Positions 1 through 8,148 of a DNA stretch of 16,179 nt are shown piece after piece (the stretch's first letter is position 1; the number at the start of each line of letters is the position of its first letter). Location: assembly GCA_023415055.1 (NCBI GenBank), contig JAEZLZ010000013.1, positions 1 through 16,179 of the forward strand, in the 5' to 3' direction. The DNA comes from Bacillota bacterium (lineage in GTDB: Bacteria; Bacillota; Clostridia; Lachnospirales; Lachnospiraceae). Below the pieces are notes generated by a model, which saw only the letters and a list, made by a program, of their open reading frames with translations, did not search any database and was not told the DNA's origin. The translations under genes were made by a program, and so were the position numbers.

Positions 1-51
1 GGATAAGATTCTCAGCAGCTTTCCAATGTGTCTTTCCTCATTATCTACCAT
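1..51 (-). CDS. MarR-family transcriptional regulator, N-terminal 17 codons only
   Basis: Reading leftwards from an ATG at 49-51, the codons give MVDNEERHIGKLLRILS and run off the window edge. The short acidic start followed by a helix of the form xIGKLLRxLS is common in MarR-type regulators. A good ribosome binding site (AAAGGAGGTG on the minus strand, about 54-63) precedes the ATG. The promoter just upstream holds a perfect 16-bp palindrome of the kind these dimeric winged-helix repressors bind, which suggests autoregulation. The family call rests on this small fragment plus the operator, so it is tentative. Confidence 0.5.
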   Translation of the reverse strand, partial: MVDNEERHIGKLLRILS

Positions 52-68
52 CTGAGCACCTCCTTTAT

Positions 69-114
69 TGTTAGATATCTAACATATATTAAAGTATAAT
101 ACGGCTTCTGTCAA
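69..114 (-). promoter_or_regulatory. Promoter with palindromic operator for the MarR-type gene
   Basis: On the minus strand TTGACA (109-114) and TAATAT (86-91) are separated by 17 bp, a near-consensus sigma-A promoter. Directly downstream, at about the start of transcription, is the perfect palindrome TGTTAGATATCTAACA (69-84). A repressor bound there would block initiation. The palindrome size and its place between promoter and start codon suit a MarR dimer site; autoregulation is inferred. Confidence 0.72.
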
Positions 115-200
115 TATAAAAGTATTCTCCTTTATGCACAATGACCACCAAATGCTGCATTTCAACTGAAAGAAGATTGCGAGACTTGTATAATATCATC

Positions 201-1124
201 TTACAAATATTCCCGTTCAATCTCCTTGACCCATCTGTATAAAAACTCGTTTGTCGGTACGTATATCTTATACATTTTAGCCCTTTCTATAACAGTTCCT
301 GCAAACAATTCCACTTCTGACGGCTTTCGATTAATGCGATCCTGCTCCATGGAAGGCATTCCTTCCGGATTAAGCTTCCCTATAATATCAATATATTGAT
401 TTAAGTCGGCCTCAGATAGTTTGATCCCTTCTGCATTCGCAACAGCAATCACCTCACGCATGGCAGCAATCATTGTGCGATTAGGTTCTCCGAAGGCTAA
501 TGCTCCGGCGTAATTCGTATCATAAACCATGCAAGCCTGATTAACCCCGACATTCAGCATGAACTTACTCCATAAGCGATGCAGAATGTCCTCCTCCACC
601 ACATAGGGTAATTCTATCTTATCAAAGAAGGAAATTACACGATTCAACTTGTCTTTTTGTCTTTCATCCACAATGCCAAGACGCAATTCCCCCATTCGGG
701 TAAATTGCAGTTTATGATCAAACTTCATCGCATCCATACCTTGAGCTATCGTATAGATCACTTTGTCCATACCATAATGCGTTCCGATTACCTTCTCACT
801 AGATATTCCATTAAGCACAGACAATATTATAGTATCCGGTCCTATACATTTCCTCATGGAAATAAGAGCTTCCTCCAACCCTGTGTACTTAACAGCAACG
901 ATAAGCAAATCAGCCGGTTCAGCTTCATTATCCTTTGTTAACTTAAACTTAATCTCTTCCTCATTGCAATAAAACCTCTGATTTTCATACTTCCTCAGGC
1001 GGCTATCTTCCATGATAAAGTCAACCGCTTCCATTCCCATATGCTTGACGATGTGCGAACCATACAGCAATCCCAATGCTCCCATTCCAATAATACTTAC
1101 TTTTGTTATTTCCCTTTTGCTCAT
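201..1124 (-). CDS. Ketopantoate reductase family protein (2-dehydropantoate 2-reductase, PanE/ApbA-like)
   Basis: The 307-residue product has the length and layout of the PanE/ApbA family, which uses NADPH to reduce 2-dehydropantoate to pantoate in the pantothenate/CoA pathway. The N-terminus carries a Rossmann dinucleotide loop (IIGMGALG, residues 11-18). The middle has the family LNG motif (residues 104-106). The helical C-terminal half has Lys187 in LWSKFMLNVGVNQ, the usual place of the catalytic lysine, followed by PSEVELFAG, matching the substrate-binding stretch near the end of the family. A GGAGGA ribosome binding site lies just before the ATG at 1124. The gene stands alone: the chemoreceptor upstream ends with its own terminator and no pan genes are near. 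Many such stand-alone homologues act on other 2-keto acids, so the exact substrate is uncertain. Confidence 0.85.
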   Translation of the reverse strand: MSKREITKVSIIGMGALGLLYGSHIVKHMGMEAVDFIMEDSRLRKYENQRFYCNEEEIKFKLTKDNEAEPADLLIVAVKYTGLEEALISMRKCIGPDTIILSVLNGISSEKVIGTHYGMDKVIYTIAQGMDAMKFDHKLQFTRMGELRLGIVDERQKDKLNRVISFFDKIELPYVVEEDILHRLWSKFMLNVGVNQACMVYDTNYAGALAFGEPNRTMIAAMREVIAVANAEGIKLSEADLNQYIDIIGKLNPEGMPSMEQDRINRKPSEVELFAGTVIERAKMYKIYVPTNEFLYRWVKEIEREYL

Positions 1125-1305
1125 AACTCCTCCTGGCTGCTGCCCTTTCTGTTTCTATGGTATCTGTTTGTTAGTATAGTTTCTGCATGTTCCAAGAATA
1201 TGCCTCTAATTTGTTCAGAGTTAAATTGTCAGCCCTTCATTGTAAAGGACATTTAATATTACCTAATATTATCACAACTGTAGGATAATTTCTAAGCATA
1301 TTACG

Positions 1306-1334
1306 AAAAGCAGTCCATTATTTGAACTGCTTTT
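1306..1334 (-). terminator. Terminator of the chemoreceptor gene
   Basis: AAAAGCAGT (1306-1314) pairs with ACTGCTTTT (1326-1334) around an 11-nt loop. It lies about 45 bases past the chemoreceptor stop codon. The stem ends in an A/T run in both directions, so it could act both ways. The U tract on the minus strand is short. Confidence 0.6.
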
Positions 1335-1379
1335 TGTAATTATATTTTATTTAATTCAATAATACACCCGAAGCAATGT

Positions 1380-3401
1380 TTATATATGGAACTGTCTTGT
1401 AGCTTCATTTAAATCAAGAGCCAACTGCGCCAGACTTTCTGTGGTATGTGCCACATCCTCCATTACGGCAACGGTATGATCTAATTGCTGCTGAATCTCA
1501 CTTGAGCTTTGCAAAGACTTACTGGTTCTATCATCTACATCAACAATTGATTTATTAACAGAGGAAACACTTACCGAGATATTAGTAACAAGTTCGGACA
1601 ATTGCAGGGACATCTGATATACGGATTCAGAGACATCATAATACTGCTCTCCAGTATTCAAATAAGCATCAAACTGGGTCTGAACCTCTTTATCAATAAA
1701 GCTTAAAAGCTGTTGTCCATTCTCAGAAAGGTTATTGAAAGCCTCCTGGACCTTCAATACAGTAGATTGAATCGTAGCTACTGTATTCTGCGTTTGCATT
1801 GCTAATCTCTTCACTTCGTCAGCAACCACCGCAAAGCCCTTGCCTTGTTCGCCGGCTCTGGCTGCTTCAATGGAGGCATTCAAGGCCAGAAGGTTAGTCT
1901 GGGAAGAAATAGCCCCAATGGCATCGGCCATGGTCATAATCTCAGATACTACTTTACCTGCTTCGATAGCATCCAGGATCTTTTGCTGCTCCGTTTTATA
2001 GATTTCACGGCTATATTGAATTGCATTCTGGGCTGTTTTTTGAGCATCAAGTGCTCTATTTTTAAATTCAGCAGAGCTTTCACTTTGTATATTTGCCTGT
2101 TCACTTAATTGATGCATATTGTCGGTTATCTCCTTAACCGCGAACATCACATCTTTAATTGATTTCATATTGTTCTGAGAATCAGATACTACTGCTACAG
2201 TCGAAGAATTGATAGCACCAAAGCGTGAGGTGATCTCCTGTGTCGTTGCTGTAAGTTCTTCACCAGCCGCACTTAAGTCCTGGGACTGTTCAACAATTCC
2301 ACCAATAAGCTTGTTCATATTATCCTTGGCAAGATTTAATGCCTCACAGGTCTGGCCAAACTCATCATGCCTATTGATAACTATCTTTTCTGTAAGATTT
2401 CCTTCTGCAAGCTTTGAGGCAAAGTTCTTCATCTTTTTTAGTGGTAATTTAATATATCTGGCAATGGTAATGCTTACTCCTATACCAATGACGATGAATA
2501 ATATCGTCACTCCCATCATATAATTCCTGAGGCTATTTATGTTTTTCAAGCCCTCTTTCGCCGGTAGATTGACTGCAATGGACCATGTGGTACCTTCAAT
2601 CGGACAATAAGCAACGAAATAATCCGTATTTTCATAATTATATTCTGAATATCCGGTTTCTCCAGCCATCATGGCCTTCTGAACCTCTACATATTGCTCA
2701 TAGCCAGGCTCTGTAGCGTATTGCTCTACATCTACACGCTTTTCTTCCACGACGGCGATATCCTTATCTGCAATTCGTACTCCGGTACCGTCAATAATAT
2801 AAGCATAGCTGCCTTGACCCACTTCAATATCTTTGACAATATTGTTCAGATTATCTGCTGTAATAACTCCGCCAATAACACCTAAAATTGTACCCTTATC
2901 ATCAACAATGGGAGTCGTTATAATAAGTATTAATTTATTATCTGATTCACTGAATAGGGGAGTTGTTATATTTGTTGTCCCACTTAAAGCTATCATAAAA
3001 TTATCTTTTTCAGCTAAATTGAAGGGTTCTTTACCTGGGACTCGGGTCGTTCCATCCGGATTGGATATCTGAATTCTTTCATAACCAAGTCGTTTGGCCT
3101 CACTTACAAGAATTGATTCTTGAACAGACCAATCCATGCTAGTTATTCCTTCCCTTCTACCCAAGGTTTCCATCTCGATTTTTCGTTTTGAAAGTTCTTT
3201 TGAGAATAGTGATGCATTATCCTTTACGCTATTCGAAAGATTTTCTTTGATACTGGCTTTCATGACTGACGAACTCCTTTGATAGGATATTAAGGTCAGT
3301 GTAACACAGACAACTAGTAGAAGTAGAATAATCTGTGTCAATAGCTTAACTCCAATGCTGGTTCGTTTTAAAGGATTCTTAATAATAGAAATGATTTTCA
3401 A
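1380..3401 (-). CDS. Methyl-accepting chemotaxis protein (dCache-HAMP-MCP signal domain)
   Basis: This is a full-length 673-residue transmembrane chemoreceptor. In order it has a short cytoplasmic start, membrane segment one (about 19-40), an extracellular sensory region of double-Cache type (about 50-285), membrane segment two (about 292-314), a HAMP linker (about 315-368), and a long helical cytoplasmic signalling domain. The highly conserved hairpin tip that contacts CheA and CheW is plain at about 495-530, including NLLALNASIEAARAGE and GFAVVADEVKRLA. No CheR-docking pentapeptide is seen at the C-terminus (it ends RQFHI), so adaptation probably relies on other receptors. A strong AGGAGGAAAA site precedes the ATG. 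The ligand cannot be told from sequence, and no che genes lie nearby, so it is an orphan receptor that would join arrays encoded elsewhere. Confidence 0.95.
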   Translation of the reverse strand: MKIISIIKNPLKRTSIGVKLLTQIILLLLVVCVTLTLISYQRSSSVMKASIKENLSNSVKDNASLFSKELSKRKIEMETLGRREGITSMDWSVQESILVSEAKRLGYERIQISNPDGTTRVPGKEPFNLAEKDNFMIALSGTTNITTPLFSESDNKLILIITTPIVDDKGTILGVIGGVITADNLNNIVKDIEVGQGSYAYIIDGTGVRIADKDIAVVEEKRVDVEQYATEPGYEQYVEVQKAMMAGETGYSEYNYENTDYFVAYCPIEGTTWSIAVNLPAKEGLKNINSLRNYMMGVTILFIVIGIGVSITIARYIKLPLKKMKNFASKLAEGNLTEKIVINRHDEFGQTCEALNLAKDNMNKLIGGIVEQSQDLSAAGEELTATTQEITSRFGAINSSTVAVVSDSQNNMKSIKDVMFAVKEITDNMHQLSEQANIQSESSAEFKNRALDAQKTAQNAIQYSREIYKTEQQKILDAIEAGKVVSEIMTMADAIGAISSQTNLLALNASIEAARAGEQGKGFAVVADEVKRLAMQTQNTVATIQSTVLKVQEAFNNLSENGQQLLSFIDKEVQTQFDAYLNTGEQYYDVSESVYQMSLQLSELVTNISVSVSSVNKSIVDVDDRTSKSLQSSSEIQQQLDHTVAVMEDVAHTTESLAQLALDLNEATRQFHI

Positions 3402-3699
3402 AGCCTTTTCCTCCTATTCGTATGCTATTCTCCTCATGCTGTGTAGGTAGTTGCTTAGAGAATAGAGATACCAACCTATTCACTCCCTTGAAAACCGATT
3501 ATCTATGTACCTTCGAGCTTAGAGTTATAGAATATAAGTTTAAACTAGTGATATAGGAGTAAACAGTTGGCGCAAAATTTAAAATAATTATACCGCAAAA
3601 ATGGTAAACGTTCAAATTAAAATACTATAAATCGACTTTTTTCAGTTGAATGAAAAACTTAATCCCATTTTTATAGAAATTAAAGTGGCGTTTACTCTT

Positions 3700-3765
3700 T
3701 CATAAATTCCACCGCTCCTTTACAATGAGATTGGTTTCCAAATCCGCAGTGCTATACTCTAGCAT
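3700..3765 (-). other. Possible 21-codon reading frame coupled to a 3-codon mini-ORF
   Basis: The ATG at 3763-3765 opens a frame starting MLEYSTADLETN and ending VKERWNL before TGA at 3700-3702. The composition looks protein-like. The AGGAG before it is only two bases from the ATG, which is poor spacing. The TGA overlaps a second ATG (as ATGA) preceded by a good AAGGAG site, and that frame stops after MKE. It could be a leader peptide, the remnant of a gene, or chance. Confidence 0.2.
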
Positions 3766-3819
3766 TTCTCCTAAAAAAGTATATTAGTACAAGTGCATTA
3801 ATCTATTAGTAAAGATAAA

Positions 3820-3847
3820 TTGTGGAAAGTTGATTATATAGTATAAT
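3820..3847 (+). promoter_or_regulatory. Promoter of the permease-phosphoribosyltransferase operon
   Basis: TTGTGG (3820-3825) and a perfect TATAAT (3842-3847) are 16 bp apart. The ATG follows 48 bases after the -10 element, preceded by GAGGAGA. The resulting leader is too short to hold a purine riboswitch, so control, if any, would have to act at this promoter. Confidence 0.6.
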
Positions 3848-3895
3848 TAATATATATTTTTATCCGTTATTAAAAATGAAAGAGGAGAATTTAAA

Positions 3896-5041
3896 ATGAA
3901 AATGATATTTGACTTAGGCGCATTTATATTAGCTGTAGTTGCAGTTACCATTAATGGCGTCCCTCAGTTACTCTATGCTCAGGCTCGCGGTTTTGCAATT
4001 AAGCCAGCTGGTTTTGCATATTTAATTGGTGCCCTTGGCAATATGCTTACTGGATCTGTTACACCGATTTCAAGTCAGGCAGAGACTATTACCGTAGCAA
4101 GTGTAAAAAAAAATTTACGTAACAATATTAGTTCAATTCTTTTTGCAGCATTACTTATGGTTGTCTTGGGACTGTTTGGTGGCATTACGATGATTGCTGA
4201 CTTTGCAGGACCAGCGGTTGTTACCGGTATGATGAGTGGCGTGGGTCTGATCTTAGCTAGTGTTACATTAGATATGCTTGGTCAGGAAAAACGTACTACG
4301 ATTGTATCAACTGTTTCAGCATTAGTTGCTTACGTTTTATTTATAAACGATGGAAACAAGGTTGTCTGGACAATTTTTATTTCAGTTGTAATATCAACAG
4401 TTGATTTCTTATTTATTCAGAAGCGTCGCATCGATATGTCTACCTTAGTTGAGGCCGGAAGAGAAGCTGTAGAAATGAGTACAGAATGGAGATTTTGGAA
4501 AAAAGAATATTGGGCAGACTTTAAGCTTATTAAACCAACAATTAATATATCAGTTATCCTTGGTGCATTAAGTATCATGATGTTGAATATCGGTGCAAAT
4601 ATATCTTTCGGTGGGATTACAGCAAGTATTGCCGGAACTAACCAGAATTTTGATCATTTATCTATCATCAATTCTTTAGCAGATGTTCCTAGTGCAATAT
4701 TTGGTGGGCCACCCATTGAAGCAATTATCTCTGGTACGGCGGGAGCTCCATGGCCAGTAACCTGCGGTGTTGTATTCATGCTCGTAACAGGTGTTTTAAT
4801 TTTAACAGGTGTGATCAGTCGTATAGGTAAATATCTTCCGGCACAGAGTATTGCAGGCTTCCTTTTTGTAATCGGTTTGATTATGACCTTCGCACCAAAC
4901 CTTGCTTCTGCATCTCAGTCAGAAAATGCAATGAGTGGATATATTGCTCTTGGCGTAACTGCATGGGCTAAAAATCCTTTCTTAGGAATGGTCGCTGGTA
5001 TTATCGTTCGTTACTTAGGAATGTATGTAGGCTTAGTATAA
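3896..5041 (+). CDS. NCS2-like nucleobase permease (probable purine uptake)
   Basis: This is a 381-residue, very hydrophobic protein with about ten to twelve membrane segments and one long polar cytoplasmic loop (about 175-212). Features consistent with the NCS2 xanthine/uracil permease superfamily are SQAETI (residues 60-65) in an early membrane helix and a glycine/proline-rich re-entrant stretch, GGPPIEAIISGTAGAP (270-285), where related transporters place their substrate-binding acidic residue. It is shorter than typical NCS2 members (about 430-450). The classical NAT signature (QNxGxxxxT) is not obvious, so this is a divergent branch. The next gene, 11 bases downstream, encodes a phosphoribosyltransferase, which supports uptake of a purine base followed by trapping as the nucleotide. 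The first of two nearby ATGs best fits the GAGGAGA site. The exact substrate is unknown. Confidence 0.75.
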   Translation: MKMIFDLGAFILAVVAVTINGVPQLLYAQARGFAIKPAGFAYLIGALGNMLTGSVTPISSQAETITVASVKKNLRNNISSILFAALLMVVLGLFGGITMIADFAGPAVVTGMMSGVGLILASVTLDMLGQEKRTTIVSTVSALVAYVLFINDGNKVVWTIFISVVISTVDFLFIQKRRIDMSTLVEAGREAVEMSTEWRFWKKEYWADFKLIKPTINISVILGALSIMMLNIGANISFGGITASIAGTNQNFDHLSIINSLADVPSAIFGGPPIEAIISGTAGAPWPVTCGVVFMLVTGVLILTGVISRIGKYLPAQSIAGFLFVIGLIMTFAPNLASASQSENAMSGYIALGVTAWAKNPFLGMVAGIIVRYLGMYVGLV

Positions 5042-5052
5042 TTGGAGGATTT

Positions 5053-5622
5053 ATGGATAACACAAAGACAATTCATCTTTCAGAAGATTACACAGTAGAA
5101 CTTCCACTATTAGACATTGGCGATGGTTTTTGCATTTATTCCTTTGATATGACAGGAGAATGTGAGTGGAACCGTGTGGCTGCTGAAGAGTTATTAAGGA
5201 AATTAGCTCCATATGAGTTTGATGGATTTGTAACAGTTCAGACAAAATCCTGTGGATTAACTCAGGCAATCAGCAAAGATTATCCTAAATACTTAGAACT
5301 TAGAAAAAGTAAAAAAGGATTTATGGTTGAACCACAGGGTGTAACAGTACAGTCTATTACAACACAGGGAAAACAGGAACTTTGGATTGGCAGAGAAAAA
5401 TATGAGCATTTTGCAGGTAAAAAACTATGCTTTTTAGATGATGTTGTATCAACGGGTGGTACAATTGATGCTGTTTTAGAGCTTGCTAAAAAAATCGGTA
5501 TCGAAATTACAGTAATTGCATGTGTACTTACAGAAAGTACCAAACGAACAGAGTATCATGGAATCCCATTAGTAAGCCTCGATCATATTCCATTGCCAGG
5601 AGAGATTCAAGTAGAAGAATAA
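5053..5622 (+). CDS. Purine phosphoribosyltransferase, adenine phosphoribosyltransferase-like
   Basis: The 189-residue cytoplasmic protein is of type I phosphoribosyltransferase size. Its PRPP-binding motif is clear: hydrophobic residues then LDDVVSTGGT (128-137), with two acidic residues followed by the TGGT loop. KKLCF before it forms the central beta strand. The N-terminal hood begins with a longer extension than in housekeeping Apt. The reaction would be base plus PRPP to nucleoside monophosphate and pyrophosphate. It is co-transcribed with the permease (GGAGG site in the 11-base gap), which argues for salvage of the base that permease imports. Adenine, hypoxanthine/guanine and xanthine all remain possible because the hood loop sets specificity. 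The operon ends at the hairpin and terminator directly downstream. Confidence 0.82.
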   Translation: MDNTKTIHLSEDYTVELPLLDIGDGFCIYSFDMTGECEWNRVAAEELLRKLAPYEFDGFVTVQTKSCGLTQAISKDYPKYLELRKSKKGFMVEPQGVTVQSITTQGKQELWIGREKYEHFAGKKLCFLDDVVSTGGTIDAVLELAKKIGIEITVIACVLTESTKRTEYHGIPLVSLDHIPLPGEIQVEE

Positions 5623-5628
5623 TTAAGA

Positions 5629-5701
5629 TTGATTAGAATGTTATAAGCTATATTAAAGGTAGCTATTGTATCTTTAATCAAACTTATAACATCCAAATCA
5701 A
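5629..5701. repeat. Long imperfect hairpin in the operon's 3' untranslated region
   Basis: The arms 5629-5658 and 5672-5701 pair at 25 of 30 positions around a 13-nt loop. They include a perfect 10-bp block (ATGTTATAAG with CTTATAACAT) and outer TTGATT/AATCAA. It begins seven bases after the phosphoribosyltransferase stop and precedes the real terminator. It may stabilise the mRNA 3' end, or be a small palindromic repeat element. Confidence 0.7.
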
Positions 5702-5706
5702 TTATT

Positions 5707-5756
5707 AAAGAAGTATTAGTTCGTCAGAGTCGAGTTGTGAACTAATACTTCTTTTT
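5707..5756 (+). terminator. Rho-independent terminator of the purine-salvage operon
   Basis: A perfect 16-bp stem, AAAGAAGTATTAGTTC (5707-5722) with its complement at 5739-5754, encloses a 16-nt loop and is followed by a T run. It is the strongest terminator in the left half of the window. Confidence 0.9.
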
Positions 5757-5778
5757 GTTGTGTGAAAAATATTCGCAT

Positions 5779-5871
5779 CTATCTCTGTGTACCATTATAC
5801 CATTCTGGAACACTATCTTCTGGTGGTATGGATTTATACCTATCGTCTTGATTGGCGTCTGCCTTAACCAC
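5779..5871 (-). other. Possible 30-codon gene or gene remnant
   Basis: The minus strand has GGAGGG nine bases before a GTG (5869-5871). The frame begins MVKADANQDDRYK, continues with a proline/acidic stretch (SIPPEDSVPEWYNG) and ends TQR before TAG at 5779. The amino-acid mix is unlike random AT-rich DNA and reads like a natural C-terminal tail. The frame is also open upstream of the GTG, back to a TAA. I do not recognise it. It is either a small protein or the tail of a lost gene. Confidence 0.3.
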
Positions 5872-5910
5872 AAGGCACTTCCCTCCTATCTTCTGTAATA
5901 AGTAATGTAT

Positions 5911-5946
5911 TTATTAATAATTCTATCAACTAATAAATTATTAATA
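5911..5946. repeat. AT-rich inverted/direct repeat upstream of the two-component operon
   Basis: TATTAATAATT (5912-5922) is inverted perfectly as AATTATTAATA (5936-5946) with a 13-nt spacer. TTATTAATA also recurs directly at 5911 and 5938, 27 bp apart. It sits just ahead of the response-regulator ribosome binding site, so it could be an autoregulatory site, but the AT-rich composition makes chance plausible. Confidence 0.35.
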
Positions 5947-5981
5947 TTTCTCCATATAATATGAAAATGGAGGTGATTACC

Positions 5982-6662
5982 GTGCGGATTTTACTTGCAG
6001 AAGACGAAAAAGATCTAAATAAAATTATCACGCAGAAGTTATCTTCGGACGGATATAGTGTGGACAGTTGTTTTGACGGTCAGGAGGCCATCGACATCCT
6101 ATCCTATACAGAATATGATGCTATCATTCTGGATATTATGATGCCAGGCGCAGATGGTTATAATGTGCTTCAAGTACTACGCAGCACAGGAAAGACTACA
6201 CCTGTGCTCTTCCTTACAGCAAAGGATTCTATCGCAGATCGGGTTAAGGGTCTGGACAGCGGAGCCAACGATTATCTTGTGAAGCCCTTTTCCTTTGAAG
6301 AGCTGACCGCAAGATTACGTGCAATGACGAGAACGGTATTCGGAATAACAAACAATATTCTTACTGTCAATGATCTCACTCTTGATTGTACCACGCACAT
6401 TGTAAAGCGAGGCGAAAAAGAGATACAATTATCCGCAAAGGAGTATGCCCTATTGGAGTATCTCATGCACAATCAAGGGATCATTCTTTCCCGCGAGAAG
6501 ATCGAGGATCATATTTGGAACTTTGATTATGAGGGAGGGACAAATGTAGTTGATGTATATATCAGTTACCTTCGCAAGAAAATTGATGAGGGACATGAAA
6601 TAAAGCTAATTCACACTATACGCGGCAGGGGCTATGTTCTAAGGGAGGATTCAGGCAAATGA
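5982..6662 (+). CDS. OmpR/PhoB-family response regulator
   Basis: The start is placed at the GTG at 5982 and not the upstream ATG at 5961, because GGAGGTGATT (5969-5978) lies at ideal distance from the GTG and the product then begins with the usual MRILLAEDE. The 226-residue protein has a receiver domain (about 1-115) with acidic pocket Glu7/Asp8, phospho-acceptor Asp51 (IILDIMMPG), the conserved Thr79 (FLTA) and Lys101 (LVKPF). A winged-helix DNA-binding domain (about 128-224) ends with YISYLRKKI and IHTIRGRGYVL, typical of OmpR/PhoB. Its stop overlaps the kinase start by four bases (ATGA), so the two are translationally coupled. A likely target is the PepSY gene downstream; this is inferred from position only. 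Confidence 0.95.
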   Translation: MRILLAEDEKDLNKIITQKLSSDGYSVDSCFDGQEAIDILSYTEYDAIILDIMMPGADGYNVLQVLRSTGKTTPVLFLTAKDSIADRVKGLDSGANDYLVKPFSFEELTARLRAMTRTVFGITNNILTVNDLTLDCTTHIVKRGEKEIQLSAKEYALLEYLMHNQGIILSREKIEDHIWNFDYEGGTNVVDVYISYLRKKIDEGHEIKLIHTIRGRGYVLREDSGK

Positions 6663-8065
6663 AAAACCTCTCGATTCGCGTTAAAATAACACTCTGGTTT
6701 GCTATTGCCCTTGTCATAGTTGTATCTCTAACCTACATTGTCATTCTCTCCGTCAGCAATCAGATTGTTCAAAAGACCATCAAGGATAATCTGATTGAAA
6801 CGGTGGAAAGCAATATTGATGAAGTTGAATACTATGGCAACCTTGATGAGAAAGACCTGTCGGATGATGTGGATCATTTCATATCCTTTGGAGAAGGGTA
6901 TTTGGAGATAGACGATGATTTCTTGGATGCTGTCAATGAGATTTATACATCATTGTATGACAACAGCCTTACTCTTTTCTATGGTGAAAACCCAATCGCT
7001 GAGGTTACTTCTTCTGTATGCCTAAAGGATTCTGTAATTCAAACTACTACGGTCAGCGGAGTTACTTATTATATATTCGACCGGGTATTGACACAGGATG
7101 GGCTAAAGGGTCTATGGCTGAGAGGCATTGTTGCAGAGACACAGGGTAAGGAAGAAATGAATTCCATCATCCGACTTTCCCTTATCCTCCTTCCCCTTCT
7201 CGTTTTATCTGCTATCATCGGTGGCTATCTGATTGCGGGAAGAACCTTGAAGCCGATCAAGCAGATATCCGAGGCCGCTTCCCAGATCGGAAAAGGAGAT
7301 GATTTGAAGAAGCGTATCATCATCGGCAAAGGCACAGACGAGCTCCACCAGCTTGCTTATAACTTCAATGAAATGTTTACAAGATTGGAACGTTCCTTTG
7401 AAAAGGAGCAGCAGTTCACCTCAGATGCATCTCATGAGTTGAGAACACCCATGTCCGTCATAATGGCGCAGTGCGAATACACACTTGAGAAGGAACAAAC
7501 AGTAGAAGAATACAAAACTGCACTCACGGTAATACAGCGACAAGCAAGAAAAATGTCCGCGCTTATTAATGACATGCTGGATTTCGCAAGACTTAATATG
7601 AAAACAGATCGCTATCCCCTGGAACGCTTTGACCTGTCGGAAAGTGTTACATCTCTTTGTACTGATATGGCGCTACTTCGAGAGAACAACATCGAACTGT
7701 CCTACGGTAATATTGAAAAGGGAATTATTTATAACGGTAACAAGACACTTCTCAACCGTGCACTGATGAATCTAATCTCCAATGCTTTTCGATATGGTAA
7801 AGAAAATGGACATATCATTGTATCACTCAAGAAGACAGAAATATCGGTTGTAATCTCCGTACAAGATGATGGTGTTGGAATTGCTGAGGATGAAAAGGAA
7901 AAGGTGTTCCGTCGTTTCTATCAGGGGGATAATTCAAGGGCGGGCCTAGGCACTGGGCTTGGGTTATCCATGGCAGAGGAGATTGCACGCTTTCATGGAG
8001 GAAGAATAGTTCTTGAAAGTAAAAAGGGTCAGGGAAGCACCTTTATGATTATACTTCCACTTTAA
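6659..8065 (+). CDS. Membrane sensor histidine kinase
   Basis: The 468-residue partner of the preceding regulator has membrane segment one (about 11-32), an extracellular region of about 130 residues rich in acidic and aromatic residues, membrane segment two (about 171-193), a HAMP linker (about 194-246), and a HisKA dimerisation domain with phospho-acceptor His259 in SDASHELRTPMS. The ATP-binding domain shows the N box (NLISNAFRYG), G1 (DDGVGIAEDE), the F box (FRRFYQGD) and G2 (GLGTGLGLSMAEEI). It looks complete and active. The layout resembles kinases that sense the cell envelope, such as the CutS/ArlS/CiaH-like groups. The extracellular domain gives no recognised ligand. The membrane protein with PepSY domains encoded downstream is a natural candidate partner. 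Confidence 0.95.
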   Translation: MKNLSIRVKITLWFAIALVIVVSLTYIVILSVSNQIVQKTIKDNLIETVESNIDEVEYYGNLDEKDLSDDVDHFISFGEGYLEIDDDFLDAVNEIYTSLYDNSLTLFYGENPIAEVTSSVCLKDSVIQTTTVSGVTYYIFDRVLTQDGLKGLWLRGIVAETQGKEEMNSIIRLSLILLPLLVLSAIIGGYLIAGRTLKPIKQISEAASQIGKGDDLKKRIIIGKGTDELHQLAYNFNEMFTRLERSFEKEQQFTSDASHELRTPMSVIMAQCEYTLEKEQTVEEYKTALTVIQRQARKMSALINDMLDFARLNMKTDRYPLERFDLSESVTSLCTDMALLRENNIELSYGNIEKGIIYNGNKTLLNRALMNLISNAFRYGKENGHIIVSLKKTEISVVISVQDDGVGIAEDEKEKVFRRFYQGDNSRAGLGTGLGLSMAEEIARFHGGRIVLESKKGQGSTFMIILPL

Positions 8066-8148
8066 TTTTAAAATTTTTCTTGTATTAATGTTGCTCTAAT
8101 AATTCTTCTGTATACTCAAAGCATATTCAAGAAAGGAGAAGATAAAAA

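Larger units (their letters stand above)
3402..3895. other. Intergenic region between divergent chemoreceptor and permease genes
   Basis: This 494-base AT-rich gap has no long gene. It contains the permease promoter near its right end. It also has three copies of a GTAAAC motif (GAGTAAAC at 3557, GGTAAACG at 3603, and GAGTAAACG on the minus strand at 3689-3697), and a 21-codon minus-strand reading frame (3700-3765) listed separately. I see no convincing SigD-type promoter for the chemoreceptor and no purine riboswitch. Confidence 0.5.

Noticed and set aside
3402..3700. SigD-type (flagellar sigma) promoter for the chemoreceptor
   Set aside because: CCGAT-like and TCGAT-like bits occur but none has a TAAA element at the correct spacing.
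3640..3895. Purine riboswitch ahead of the permease operon
   Set aside because: The promoter leaves only about 40 bases of leader, and the conserved purine-aptamer loop sequences are not seen.
5955..5960. TATAAT as the -10 element of the two-component operon
   Set aside because: It would start transcription on top of the ribosome binding site at 5969, and there is no matching -35 element.
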